A DNA stretch of 13,706 bases from an uncultured Clostridium sp. (GTDB lineage: Bacteria; Bacillota; Clostridia; Lachnospirales; Lachnospiraceae): contig UQFC01000072.1 of the NCBI GenBank assembly GCA_900540335.1, positions 1 through 13,706 on the forward strand, in the 5' to 3' direction. Numbering within the stretch: the stretch's first letter is position 1; the number at the start of each line of letters is the position of its first letter. The notes under the pieces were generated by a model. That model did not search any database and was not told the DNA's origin. It saw only the letters and a list, made by a program, of their open reading frames with translations. Below are positions 1 to 7,836 of the stretch, piece by piece. A program made the translations under genes and the position numbers.

Positions 1-79
1 CGCTTCTGCGGCAAAATTCTCTGCCGCCCCATGGCGATCCTCGCGGAGCGTTTTTGTTTCACAGGAAATTGCGTCCTGT

Positions 80-115
80 AAAACAAAATAAAAGGATGCA
101 GCAAAACCATCCTTT
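80..115 (-). terminator. Intrinsic terminator of the PL8 lyase gene
   Basis: Read on the minus strand, an 8-bp stem (arms at 108-115 and 91-98, AAAGGATG pairing with CATCCTTT, 9-nt loop) is followed at once by TATTTTGTTTT (80-90). It lies about 45 bases past the lyase stop codon, the expected place. The T-tract can also pair with 52-59 in a second hairpin whose core is ACAGGA/TCCTGT (61-66, 74-79), so two structures share this stretch. Confidence 0.7.
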
Positions 116-160
116 ACGATGAATTTTGCCGCACCCTTCTGCTTTATTTTCTATTCGTTT

Positions 161-3100
161 TTATTTCTGTACCCAGACGCCCTGGTCATCTACCTGATAG
201 CCGTCCGGTGTCATGCCAGACTGGTACAGAGCTCCCTTGGGCATTCCCGGATTCTGCTGCTGATTCACAGTCCATGCAGACTCCTGAAGTGTCCAGCCCG
301 TATTACCGCGGGTCATGTCATTGAGGAAATACCACTTTCCATCAATATTCTGCCAGCCGGCTGCCATAGCGCCGCTTGGAAGCAGATAATACCAGTGCTG
401 ATCTTTTGTCTCAAAATACCAGCCTGTTCTCATATAGCCCTCTGCATCAAAGCAATACCATGTATTCTGGATCAGACTCCAGCTGTTCGTCTCATAGCTT
501 CCGTCTGCCTTGCGGTATTTCCATCTGCCGCCCTCACTCTGCCAGCTTCCGGAAGCAGACACTGCCGGACCGCCTGCTAAAGAGCCGGAGGAACCGGAAC
601 CGCCGGATCTCTTTCTTCTGAATTCAGCAGTTACCTCTATATCCTCATGCAGAATCAGACGGCAGGTACCGTCAGAAGCAGTTTTTACCTTTTCGCCGTT
701 TACATACAGCGCGCCCAGTCTGTACCGGGAATCAGGAACTGCTTTCAGGATAATCTCTGTTCCTTCCGGTCCTTCCAGACGGTTTGCTGTTACCGTACCG
801 TTCTGAATATCCGGATCAATGACAACGTGGAACAGCTCGGTTTCCGGATTCTCCGGATTTTCTCCCTCTGCATTTGCCAGAACAATGGTACCTGTCCGGC
901 TCAGCATCAGAACAAGGCGATCCTCCTCCAGCTTCCAGGTCAGAGGATATTCTTTTCCGTTTTCACCAAATACTGCTGCCACAATCTTTCTTTCCGGATC
1001 AATGCACTCCGGAAGGGTTACCTCCAGACGAATCGGAGCCTTCATAGACAGTCTGCTACGCTCTCCGTCTTCCTTTTCCAGGAACAACTGTGTTCCAAAG
1101 CTATAGCAGTGCTCTGCATCTACTTTTACGCCGCCAAGCTTCTCCGGAACTACCGGTTTTTTATCCGGCTCTTCTGCATTGGAATCCGTTGCCTTTGCTG
1201 CCGGAGCATCTTCTTCTGTATCTGCATTTGACGCAGTGGCCTTGCGATTCTCCACGAAGTCTGCATTAGACGGTGTTGCTTCCTCGTCCTCAGACAGAAT
1301 CCACTCATCCTCGTCTGCAATGTCTGCATCCTCCTCATCGAGAATCTCTGCATTAGACGGTGTTGCTGCCGGGCCGTCTTCCTCCTCAGCCTCACCAATC
1401 ACCAGAACTGCTCTGGAAGGACCTTCTGCCTCGGACGGCAGAATACTTAAAGCCATACCCTGAGCTTCTGCCGGATTCAGCTCTGCGGCATCCTCAGATA
1501 CCTCTTCCGCTTCGTCCACTGCATACTCCGTTCCTGCGAATGCCTCCTGATACAGCTCAGAAACAGCCAGAACATCATCCATCATGTAGCGAATCAGCTT
1601 ATCATTGTCTGTATCCGCAATTGCTTCTACTGCAAGCTTCACAGCCTCTCTGGCCTCTTCAGAATCTGCTCCGTTTTCTTCAGCTGCCTTCAGCGCATTG
1701 CCTGCCAGGGTTTTCAGTTCCTGAATCTCCTGCGGAAGCTCTGCAGATGCCGGGCTGCCTAAGGATACATATGCATGGAAGATCACTCCGGCATCTGTTT
1801 CAGCAGTCACAACCAGAGCAGTATTTGCTTCTTCCTCATCAATCTGAAGCACACCGTCTTCATCTACTGCAGTACCCTCTGCCAGTTCCTGTTCTGTTCC
1901 GGATACAGACCAGGATGTTTCCTGGATTCCCATACCATAATCACGAACCTCAAACTGCTGGCTCTCACCATTTTCCAGACGAACAGCTGCCGGATAAACA
2001 GACGCCTGCAGCTGAAGCTCTGCCATGGAGGATGCACCGTTGGTTCCCTTCATCTGGAAGGTTAAAACTACGCTTCCATCTTCCATCTGTTCACAGGATA
2101 CATTTTCATCCAGCTTTTCTTCAGAAGCAATCGGCTTGCGAATAGTAATCTGGATGGTTCCCTGGTTTTTCATAGTTGGATCAGAAACTGCTACGGTCAG
2201 CAGGCCTGTCTCTGACTCCTGAAGCATCACAGATGCTGCGCTGCTGCTGGTTACATCATTTACCGATCCGCCGTTTTTATTCCAGAAATTAATACCTGTT
2301 ATATTCAGGCCTTTATGGTATACAGCCTGCGCCTCTTTATTATTGGCTAAAACAGCAATCTCCGGTGCTGCTGCATAAGCCTCTGTTTCTCCTGCGTCAG
2401 TTTCCGGCAGAAGAACATAGCTGTAGGATGCTCCAGCGGGATTTTCCCCATGGTCAAACCACATTTCCAGATAATTTTCCGTGCTTTCTCCATCAAAGGT
2501 TCCAATATCGCGCCAGCTTCCGGTTGTCTTTGCTCGACGTACCTGAATCTCTGTATTTTCCTCCGGGAAATAATAACCGGTTCCTGCAGATTCCGTTCCC
2601 TCTACATGAGCCCAGCGAATATCCTCACAGGCAACGCCTGATACATCCACGCTGCGGTCTGCCAGCTCCTTAACATTTGCCTCTTTTACAGGAAGATCCA
2701 TTTCCTGTCCGTCAACCAGGAATCCATTGCTTCCATCCTGATCCAGCTTCCGGTTGTCAATGGTTGTTTCTACCGGAACGTTCATGTTCTTATTGTTAAT
2801 ATCCGCACCCAGACAGACAATCTCATCATCAAACATAAACCAGGACTTCTTGCCGTTTAACTCTGGAGCATAGGTTGTCGATGCATCTCCCTCTGCGCCT
2901 TTGATCTTTCCGCTGAATGCCATACCGCTGATACCGTAATTTCCGATGCTGCTTCCGCCTACCCAGCTTTCTGTAGACAGGAAGTCGCCCTTCTGAATAA
3001 ATCCAGAGCTGTCCGGTGCGCCATTATCAATCTTCATAGCTGCAACCGTTGTTCCCGGAAGACGCAGCGGGTTCACGGTATTCCAGAAATTCTCTGTATA

Positions 3101-6067
3101 CATGTCATCGCGATCATAGATATAGGTCATACCATCATTCTGATGCCATCCAAACCTGTTTTCGTCATTCATAATCTCCGTATTCTGTGTACGCTCGGAG
3201 AACATGGAAACTGCAAATAAATAATCATCCATTCTGTGGAAAGCTCGATCCATCAGAGGATAGGACTTATGTACCGGTGCCACATAGCCTTCGATTGAAG
3301 AGTCTTCCAGAATTTCTCTTGCCTTCTTCTTAATTGCCATATTCTCTGCGCCCTGAAGAGAATCAATAAAGCCCTCGTCCTCTTCCAGCCAGGATTTCAG
3401 CATAGGAAGAGTCGTTGCTCTTGCTTCTGCGCTAAGAGAATCTACCATCTGAAGAATGCAGATCATAGCCTCCCGGCCAGCTGCCCGGTTGCTTCCTCCA
3501 GGTCTGGCTACAGAACGGCCCTTCAGGCAGTCTAACATCATTCCCCGGTATATTCCGTTTCCAAAGCCTTCTACAATATAATATTCCAGATTCTTCTGAA
3601 CCTCTTCCGGATACTGCCACGGAGTTCCGCCAATCAGAGACGGGATCTTTACTCCGCCCTTCATGAATTCAACGCCATAGGAACCCAGATAAGCAAGACG
3701 TCCATGATCCATATAGGAGCCGTCTGGATAGAAGCCGCTCTTAAAGCCTTCCTCTGCCAGCTTCGTACTGTCCTCTACCTGCTGAATTACAAAGGTCTGA
3801 GAAGAGGCCATCATTCCCAGATAAACAAGCTCATTATCTTCTCTTAAAGCGCCCAAACCAACTGCCGTTGTGGAACAGTCGATGATGTTGGCGCCCTGAG
3901 CTGCTCGATATCCCTTTACATGGGTGCTTGCTGTGTTGATTGCGCCCTCCCAGTAAGGATCCGGCTGGAAGAAATACAGCGCCTCTGTATATTTCATAAT
4001 CTGTTCTTCCGACAGTTCGTCATAAATCAGAATCAGAGCCGGAATCAGATCCTTTGGCATTCCGATTTCCCAGGTCCACCAGTTATCGGTCTGGCTCTTG
4101 GGAACATAACAACGGGTACACATATAATCCAGAATATGAATAATATCTTTCAGCATGTCCTGATTATGGTACAGCTTTCCGCCTTCTGACGCATAAGCCT
4201 TACACATAGACAGAACCTTCTGGAATGCAGGACGGAATTCCACTGCGTCGTCCTCGTAAGGAACATCCGGATTCTCTTTTCCTCCTCCAATGTCCCCTTT
4301 CCACGGAACATCCTCACAGGTTTCCTGTCCCTTATAGGCATAGGCATTCCAATACCCCTCTGCCTCTGCATTGATGATATCCAGGATCTCCTGTCCGCCA
4401 TCCTCTTCTGTCAGATTTGTTCCAATCAGAGACTCCTTCCAGGCTGTACGGATCTTTGCATAGTCCTCCGGCCCTGCTTCTGGAAGATTTGCCGGATCCT
4501 CATGCAGAACCTTCACCTTCCACTGCTTGCTCTTGCCGCTTTCATCCGCTGCAACAACAACCATCTCACCTTTATTCTTGGCATTCAGGATGGCTCCGTC
4601 CTGTACTCCGGTTACGGAAAGCAGATGATCCGCTGTCGCGTCTCCAGCCTTACGAGTGCCATCCGTCTCTCCTTCCTTCAGCTCTCTTTTCTTCTTGGAT
4701 GAGCCTACATTACGAAGATAGGTTCCATCATACTTCAGAAATTTTGTGCTCCAGGTAACATTTCCTGTTAATTCCTCAGGTGTTTCCAGTTTCACCTCAT
4801 CCCCTCTTACCAGAGTGATGGTCTCTCCTGTTACCACATCAATCTTCTTTAACTGAACTTCTACAGAAACCGGACTGCTCATTTTTGCCGTATCCAGCTT
4901 CATTGTCACAGTTCCCCCATCTGTGGTAACCTCTGCTGCTCCTAAAGAGCCGAGTTCCTTTGCAGACTCTGCATCAAGAGCTGCTGACAGGGTAATCTGT
5001 GAAGATGCGCCTGACTCTGGCTTTGCCACAGTAATCAATGCCTTGCCAGCTGCGCCGTCCTTCTCAATCACTACAGATGCCGCTTCATTTAAAGCAACCT
5101 CTGCCACTTTTCCTTTCAGATTCACCTCGCCGTCTGTCCACTTATTAACAGCCAGAGTCCCCTCAGATTCATTTTCAGCAGCCTGAATAGCTCCCGTATT
5201 CTCCAGAACTCTGTTTTCTGTTTCTGCCGGCGCATTATTGGCAAAATCACCCTGTTTTTTTCCAGCTCCCAGAGTGTACTGATAACCGCCGTTTACCGGC
5301 AGCGTCCACAGCTCAAACTGTTTTACCTCGCCGGTTCCCTCTGTTGGGAAACGATAAAACACCTTAGAGTTGGTAATAGTATCGCCAAATACATAGCTCC
5401 ATTCCAGTGACTTTTGTGAATCCTCAATGCCGGAAGCTGTAAGCCAGTTTCTCGCATGGCTTCCCTTAGTTGCAGTATCTACAATTTTTTTCCAGCTGTA
5501 TTTCTCATTGGTATCAACCGATGCCTTCAAAATATTCCGATAGCCGTTCGCCGGGTTCGTCAGTCCGGCATAGGTTGTTTTTTCTACTGTCACGTTGTCT
5601 ACAACATTAATGATCTTGTCTGTCGTATCTCCCGTATTGGCAATGTCTGCACCAAGGCAAAGAATCTCATTGTCAAAGAAAAACCATGACTTCACGCCGG
5701 ACAGTTCACCGCTCATCTGCATGCCTGCTGCTCCCCCGTCTGCATCCATGCTGTTTAGTACATTTGCGGCAGTCATATCTGCCTTTCGGGCGCTGTTATC
5801 TCCCTCAAGAAACATCGTCGCCCCCGGAATCATGGCCTTATCTGCCGTATTCCACTCCTTTTCTCCTCGAACCTTGTTTTTGAACACCATTCCCCCGTCA
5901 GAAAGATTCAGTTCCGCCTGATAACTTTCTGTTTCCACAGTGTTCTTCACGTTCGGCATGCCTTCTTCTGTCGGAGCCGCCGGTACTGTCAGGATATTTC
6001 CTGCCGTCATGGCTGCTACCAGCGCTGCGCTGATACCCCTGCGCATTTTCTGCTTCAAATACATCAT
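161..6067 (-). CDS. Secreted polysaccharide lyase family 8 (hyaluronate/chondroitin lyase type) with cell-wall-binding repeats
   Basis: This protein of about 1968 aa should act outside the cell, cutting a uronic-acid polysaccharide (hyaluronan or chondroitin type) by beta-elimination. Numbering is from ATG 6067. Residues 1-32 are a signal peptide (KMRR, then a hydrophobic stretch ending near VPAAP). Residues ~534-930 are the alpha/alpha toroid: NWWTWEIG at 662-669 (aromatic patch), Asn727 (QGAN), His788 (DGSYMDH), Tyr797 (GSY), Arg851 and Arg855 (GRSVAR). The His-Tyr (9) and Tyr-Arg (54) spacings match characterised PL8 lyases, so it is probably active. Residues ~992-1436 are the beta-sandwich and Ig-like region, and ~70-519 resemble it as a second copy. 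Next come an acidic linker with four ATxSNA motifs (~1514-1640), an InlB-like beta domain (~1745-1818) and aromatic GW/WY cell-wall-binding repeats (~1840-1930). No LPXTG motif is present, so anchoring is probably non-covalent. The frame also opens at GTG 6160, but ATG 6067 has the ribosome binding site and signal peptide. Exact substrate is unknown. Confidence 0.9.
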   Translation of the reverse strand: MMYLKQKMRRGISAALVAAMTAGNILTVPAAPTEEGMPNVKNTVETESYQAELNLSDGGMVFKNKVRGEKEWNTADKAMIPGATMFLEGDNSARKADMTAANVLNSMDADGGAAGMQMSGELSGVKSWFFFDNEILCLGADIANTGDTTDKIINVVDNVTVEKTTYAGLTNPANGYRNILKASVDTNEKYSWKKIVDTATKGSHARNWLTASGIEDSQKSLEWSYVFGDTITNSKVFYRFPTEGTGEVKQFELWTLPVNGGYQYTLGAGKKQGDFANNAPAETENRVLENTGAIQAAENESEGTLAVNKWTDGEVNLKGKVAEVALNEAASVVIEKDGAAGKALITVAKPESGASSQITLSAALDAESAKELGSLGAAEVTTDGGTVTMKLDTAKMSSPVSVEVQLKKIDVVTGETITLVRGDEVKLETPEELTGNVTWSTKFLKYDGTYLRNVGSSKKKRELKEGETDGTRKAGDATADHLLSVTGVQDGAILNAKNKGEMVVVAADESGKSKQWKVKVLHEDPANLPEAGPEDYAKIRTAWKESLIGTNLTEEDGGQEILDIINAEAEGYWNAYAYKGQETCEDVPWKGDIGGGKENPDVPYEDDAVEFRPAFQKVLSMCKAYASEGGKLYHNQDMLKDIIHILDYMCTRCYVPKSQTDNWWTWEIGMPKDLIPALILIYDELSEEQIMKYTEALYFFQPDPYWEGAINTASTHVKGYRAAQGANIIDCSTTAVGLGALREDNELVYLGMMASSQTFVIQQVEDSTKLAEEGFKSGFYPDGSYMDHGRLAYLGSYGVEFMKGGVKIPSLIGGTPWQYPEEVQKNLEYYIVEGFGNGIYRGMMLDCLKGRSVARPGGSNRAAGREAMICILQMVDSLSAEARATTLPMLKSWLEEDEGFIDSLQGAENMAIKKKAREILEDSSIEGYVAPVHKSYPLMDRAFHRMDDYLFAVSMFSERTQNTEIMNDENRFGWHQNDGMTYIYDRDDMYTENFWNTVNPLRLPGTTVAAMKIDNGAPDSSGFIQKGDFLSTESWVGGSSIGNYGISGMAFSGKIKGAEGDASTTYAPELNGKKSWFMFDDEIVCLGADINNKNMNVPVETTIDNRKLDQDGSNGFLVDGQEMDLPVKEANVKELADRSVDVSGVACEDIRWAHVEGTESAGTGYYFPEENTEIQVRRAKTTGSWRDIGTFDGESTENYLEMWFDHGENPAGASYSYVLLPETDAGETEAYAAAPEIAVLANNKEAQAVYHKGLNITGINFWNKNGGSVNDVTSSSAASVMLQESETGLLTVAVSDPTMKNQGTIQITIRKPIASEEKLDENVSCEQMEDGSVVLTFQMKGTNGASSMAELQLQASVYPAAVRLENGESQQFEVRDYGMGIQETSWSVSGTEQELAEGTAVDEDGVLQIDEEEANTALVVTAETDAGVIFHAYVSLGSPASAELPQEIQELKTLAGNALKAAEENGADSEEAREAVKLAVEAIADTDNDKLIRYMMDDVLAVSELYQEAFAGTEYAVDEAEEVSEDAAELNPAEAQGMALSILPSEAEGPSRAVLVIGEAEEEDGPAATPSNAEILDEEDADIADEDEWILSEDEEATPSNADFVENRKATASNADTEEDAPAAKATDSNAEEPDKKPVVPEKLGGVKVDAEHCYSFGTQLFLEKEDGERSRLSMKAPIRLEVTLPECIDPERKIVAAVFGENGKEYPLTWKLEEDRLVLMLSRTGTIVLANAEGENPENPETELFHVVIDPDIQNGTVTANRLEGPEGTEIILKAVPDSRYRLGALYVNGEKVKTASDGTCRLILHEDIEVTAEFRRKRSGGSGSSGSLAGGPAVSASGSWQSEGGRWKYRKADGSYETNSWSLIQNTWYCFDAEGYMRTGWYFETKDQHWYYLLPSGAMAAGWQNIDGKWYFLNDMTRGNTGWTLQESAWTVNQQQNPGMPKGALYQSGMTPDGYQVDDQGVWVQK
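230..560 (-). repeat. Cell-wall-binding (choline-binding type) repeats in the lyase C-terminus
   Basis: This segment encodes three to four short aromatic repeats of the form GxWxxxxGxWYxxxxxGxMxxGW, for example GWYFETKDQHWYYLLPSGAM followed by GWQNIDGKWYFLN. Repeats of this kind hold secreted proteins on the cell wall in Firmicutes. The extreme C-terminus (DGYQVDDQGVWVQK) is the usual closing unit of such arrays. The ligand (choline, teichoic acid or other glycan) cannot be told from the sequence. Confidence 0.75.
1260..1367 (-). repeat. Exact 21-bp DNA repeat encoding ATPSNA motifs in the lyase linker
   Basis: The bases at 1260-1280 recur exactly at 1347-1367. On the coding strand both encode the hexapeptide ATPSNA. 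Two diverged versions, ATASNA and ATDSNA, follow nearer the C-terminus. The surrounding protein is almost entirely Glu, Asp, Ala, Ser, Pro and Asn, typical of an unstructured spacer between the enzyme and its wall-binding tail. Confidence 0.7.
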
Positions 6068-6070
6068 GCA

Positions 6071-6079
6071 CCTTCTCCT
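6071..6079 (-). promoter_or_regulatory. Ribosome binding site fixing the lyase start at 6067
   Basis: The minus strand reads AGGAGAAGG, with the AGGAG core seven bases before ATG 6067. This favours ATG 6067 over the longer GTG start at 6160, whose N-terminal extension is not signal-peptide-like. Confidence 0.75.
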
Positions 6080-6172
6080 TTTTGGATTTCCACTTGCTTT
6101 TTCAGAACTACTCCCCAGGTATACTCCCCCCTTATCCCCCAGCTTTTGTCCCCAAAGCACCTTATTGTGACA

Positions 6173-6201
6173 ATTATAGTTTATCAGTAATGCCGAACTT
6201 A
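6173..6201 (-). promoter_or_regulatory. Probable sigma-A promoter of the PL8 lyase
   Basis: The minus strand has a perfect -10 (TATAAT, 6173-6178) and, 17 bp upstream, a weak -35 (TAAGTT, 6196-6201). The leader from here to ATG 6067 would be about 100 nt. The perfect -10 in an intergenic AT-rich stretch supports it; the -35 is poor, so an activator may be needed. No operator or catabolite-repression site was recognised. Confidence 0.5.
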
Positions 6202-6366
6202 CAAAATTGATTATTTTCTGATTTACCTCGCCTTTTTTCAGGCGAATTTTTCCGTTTCTAATCGTAATATATATTTATCCGATATTTTTGTATTATTTTC
6301 ATTATTCCTTGCTATTCAAACATTTAAGATATTGCTTATATAATGCCGTATTTCCATTCACTCTTT

Positions 6367-6533
6367 TCAATTTTTCTTTTCGTTCTTTAAGTGAATTTCT
6401 AATTCTTCTTGGGTCAACCCAGACGCTTCTCTTAATTCTTTCAGTCTCTCTGCCACTCTTGACATGCTTTGCGTAATTCCAGCGGCTTCAAGTTTATTAT
6501 GAAATGCTCTGTAGATATTTTCTTTTTAGGCAT
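6367..6533 (-). pseudogene. Small frameshifted ORF with an XRE-like helix segment
   Basis: Translation can start at ATG 6533, preceded by AGAAGGGAG, giving MPKKKISTEH... and stopping after 30 codons. A -1 shift or one missing A in the A5 run at 6523-6527 joins MPKK to an open frame running to the stop at 6367-6369. The restored product has 55 aa: MPKKENIYRAFHNKL, then EAAGITQSMSRVAERL and KELREASGLTQEELEIHL. The ERLKELREASGLTQEEL part resembles the first helices of XRE-type DNA-binding domains but is too short for a full domain. It sits between the Rpn remnant and the lyase on the same strand. It may be a broken gene, a shifted small protein or an assembly error; function is unknown. An internal ATG at 6465 would give the last 32 aa alone. 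Confidence 0.4.
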
Positions 6534-6536
6534 AAA

Positions 6537-6600
6537 ATATACTCCCTTCTAAGTGACAAGTTTTTATTATTTCACTTGTCTACCTAGAAGGGAGCATATC
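6537..6600 (-). promoter_or_regulatory. Long hairpin that buries the ribosome binding site of the small ORF
   Basis: The arms CTCCCTTCT (6542-6550) and AGAAGGGAG (6587-6595) are perfect complements. They are extended inward by GACAAG/CTTGTC (6555-6560, 6575-6580) and outward by ATAT/ATAT with one mismatch. On the minus strand the 3' arm, AGAAGGGAG, is also the Shine-Dalgarno of ATG 6533. After it comes TATATTTTATG, a weak T-rich tail, so the structure could instead terminate transcription from the Rpn gene upstream. Palindromic insertion-element ends are a third possibility. Confidence 0.5.
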
Positions 6601-6649
6601 ATATCCGGCAGTCCCTCTAAAATCAAACATTTTTTCATATCATTCAGCA

Positions 6650-7449
6650 TTATGCGTTTTTCTGGGAAGCAAGCATGCGTACTTCCTCTATGCTCAATTT
6701 GGATATCTCAGCTATTTTATCCAATGCCATCCCGCCCATTTTAAGAAGTCTGCATGCCACGTCTTTTCTTTCATCCATGACAGCCTCATTTCTCATATCT
6801 TCCATCGCTTTACACATAGCAGCCACTCCTTCCGCATCTTCTTTGAAATATCTTACCCGTTCTGCAAGCACTTCATATGTAATATCGTTCGGATCTGTAC
6901 AGGAAAAATCATGCATGAGGATCCCCAGAGGCGATTGAGCTCGGTACGCTCCGTTTACATATATAATATGCGCTTCGTCCTGAAACTTCTTTCCTGTCTC
7001 CTCCACAACTCTGTTGATATGGTAAATCGGAAGTCCATCTCCCATCACATCTCGCTCCGTGATGAAGATCACATAAGTCTCGGCGAGATTTTCAAGTTTA
7101 TCTCCCGGTTCCGTCACATTGGCATCAATTAGGCTGCTGTGATACCTCGCTCTTTTAGCTCCAGCCCCCCGATCCGCCCTTTGTATCTCAATATTATACT
7201 GCTTTCCCACATGGTCGGTAGCGTAAATATCAAGAATGATTGATCTGCCCTGAAGGTTTTTATAAGGTGCTGGGTTTCGACCTTTTCTACCTTAAGGTCA
7301 TCCCTTCCAAGCACGATATGCAGCACCAATTCTGTGCATTCAATATTATTTTCAAAACACTTTGACATAAAGTCATCATCCATCAGGCGCAATCCGCGAA
7401 GTCGCTGCAGATCCTGCTGACTATATTTTTCATTCCATTCTTTATCCAT
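6650..7449 (-). pseudogene. Rpn-family PD-(D/E)XK nuclease / putative transposase, frameshifted
   Basis: Two overlapping frames together encode one protein of the Rpn/PDDEXK_2 family, DNA endonucleases linked to recombination and often mobile. The first frame (from ATG 7449, with AAGAGGGAG upstream) reads MDKEWNEKYSQQ... to TQHLIK. The second continues NLQGRSIILDIYATDHVGKQYNIEIQRAD and ends SIEEVRMLASQKNA at 6650. The switch lies at an A5 run (7257-7261 on the plus strand); one extra A restores a 266-aa frame, a normal length for the family. The catalytic Asp (LDIYATD) and the Glu-x-Gln (NIEIQ) variant of the ExK motif are intact after the join, so the break is probably recent, a sequence error, or a translational shift. 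No terminal inverted repeats or target duplication were found around it. Confidence 0.8.
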
Positions 7450-7509
7450 ATCTGCACTCCCTCTTGCCTACTTATGATAGAAGTGTACAAAACCCCTATT
7501 ATAATTAAA

Positions 7510-7538
7510 ATCTTATCATAGGTCCGATTTAGTTTCAA
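7510..7538 (-). promoter_or_regulatory. Probable sigma-A promoter of the Rpn-family gene
   Basis: On the minus strand TTGAAA (7533-7538) and TAAGAT (7510-7515) are separated by exactly 17 bp, about 60 bases before ATG 7449. A TATAAT also occurs just downstream (7498-7503) but has no convincing -35. The gene thus seems to have its own promoter rather than being read from rlmD. Confidence 0.45.
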
Positions 7539-7577
7539 GGTACATATCAAATTCGTCCTGTTATCTATACCGAAAAT

Positions 7578-7796
7578 TTATATAATACAAAATCGGCATT
7601 GTATTTCTTTCTGTTTCACTGCAATGCACACTACCCATTCCTCTGTTGAAGCCCTGACTTCTTCTTTTCCTCTGAAACAGAAAATTTCATTTATTACACC
7701 GAGCATGTAATAAATCAATCGCATAATATGGGACTTAGCTTCCCCCTCATCCATTTCAAAATAGAACTGTTCGAAGGCTTTATCAAACTGCAGCAA
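7578..7796 (-). CDS. Unrecognised 72-aa ORF or gene remnant after rlmD
   Basis: An open frame starting at TTG 7796 encodes LLQFDKAFEQFYFEMDEGE followed by AKSHIMRLIYYMLGVINEIF and ends QCRFCII. The frame is open without a start back to about 7854, overlapping the rlmD end in another phase. The only available start is TTG and no Shine-Dalgarno stands before it, so it may be a fragment of a longer helical protein left by a deletion. It overlaps no other gene and its composition (Glu, Phe, Ile, Tyr) looks protein-like rather than like a random frame. No family was recognised. Confidence 0.3.
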   Translation of the reverse strand: MLQFDKAFEQFYFEMDEGEAKSHIMRLIYYMLGVINEIFCFRGKEEVRASTEEWVVCIAVKQKEIQCRFCII

Positions 7797-7836
7797 AACT
7801 TCGGCAAGTTGTCTATCCGGTGCAGTTTCTCTTTTT

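Noticed and set aside
119..2145. Plus-strand open frames opposite the lyase gene, up to 261 codons (1360-2145)
   Set aside because: They lie antisense to a coding frame with clear PL8 and repeat motifs, have no ribosome binding sites, and their Pro/Leu/His/Ser-rich composition is typical of complementary-strand shadows.
6068..6160. N-terminal extension of the lyase from GTG 6160
   Set aside because: It has no ribosome binding site and would put 31 polar residues before the signal peptide; ATG 6067 has AGGAG at ideal spacing.
6228..6252. Hairpin TCGCC/GGCGA followed by ATTTTT as a plus-strand terminator
   Set aside because: The stem is only 5 bp and no plus-strand gene lies upstream that would need it.
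6537..7540. Complete insertion sequence around the Rpn-family gene
   Set aside because: No matching terminal inverted repeats or target-site duplication could be seen at both ends; the palindrome at 6537-6600 lies only on one side.
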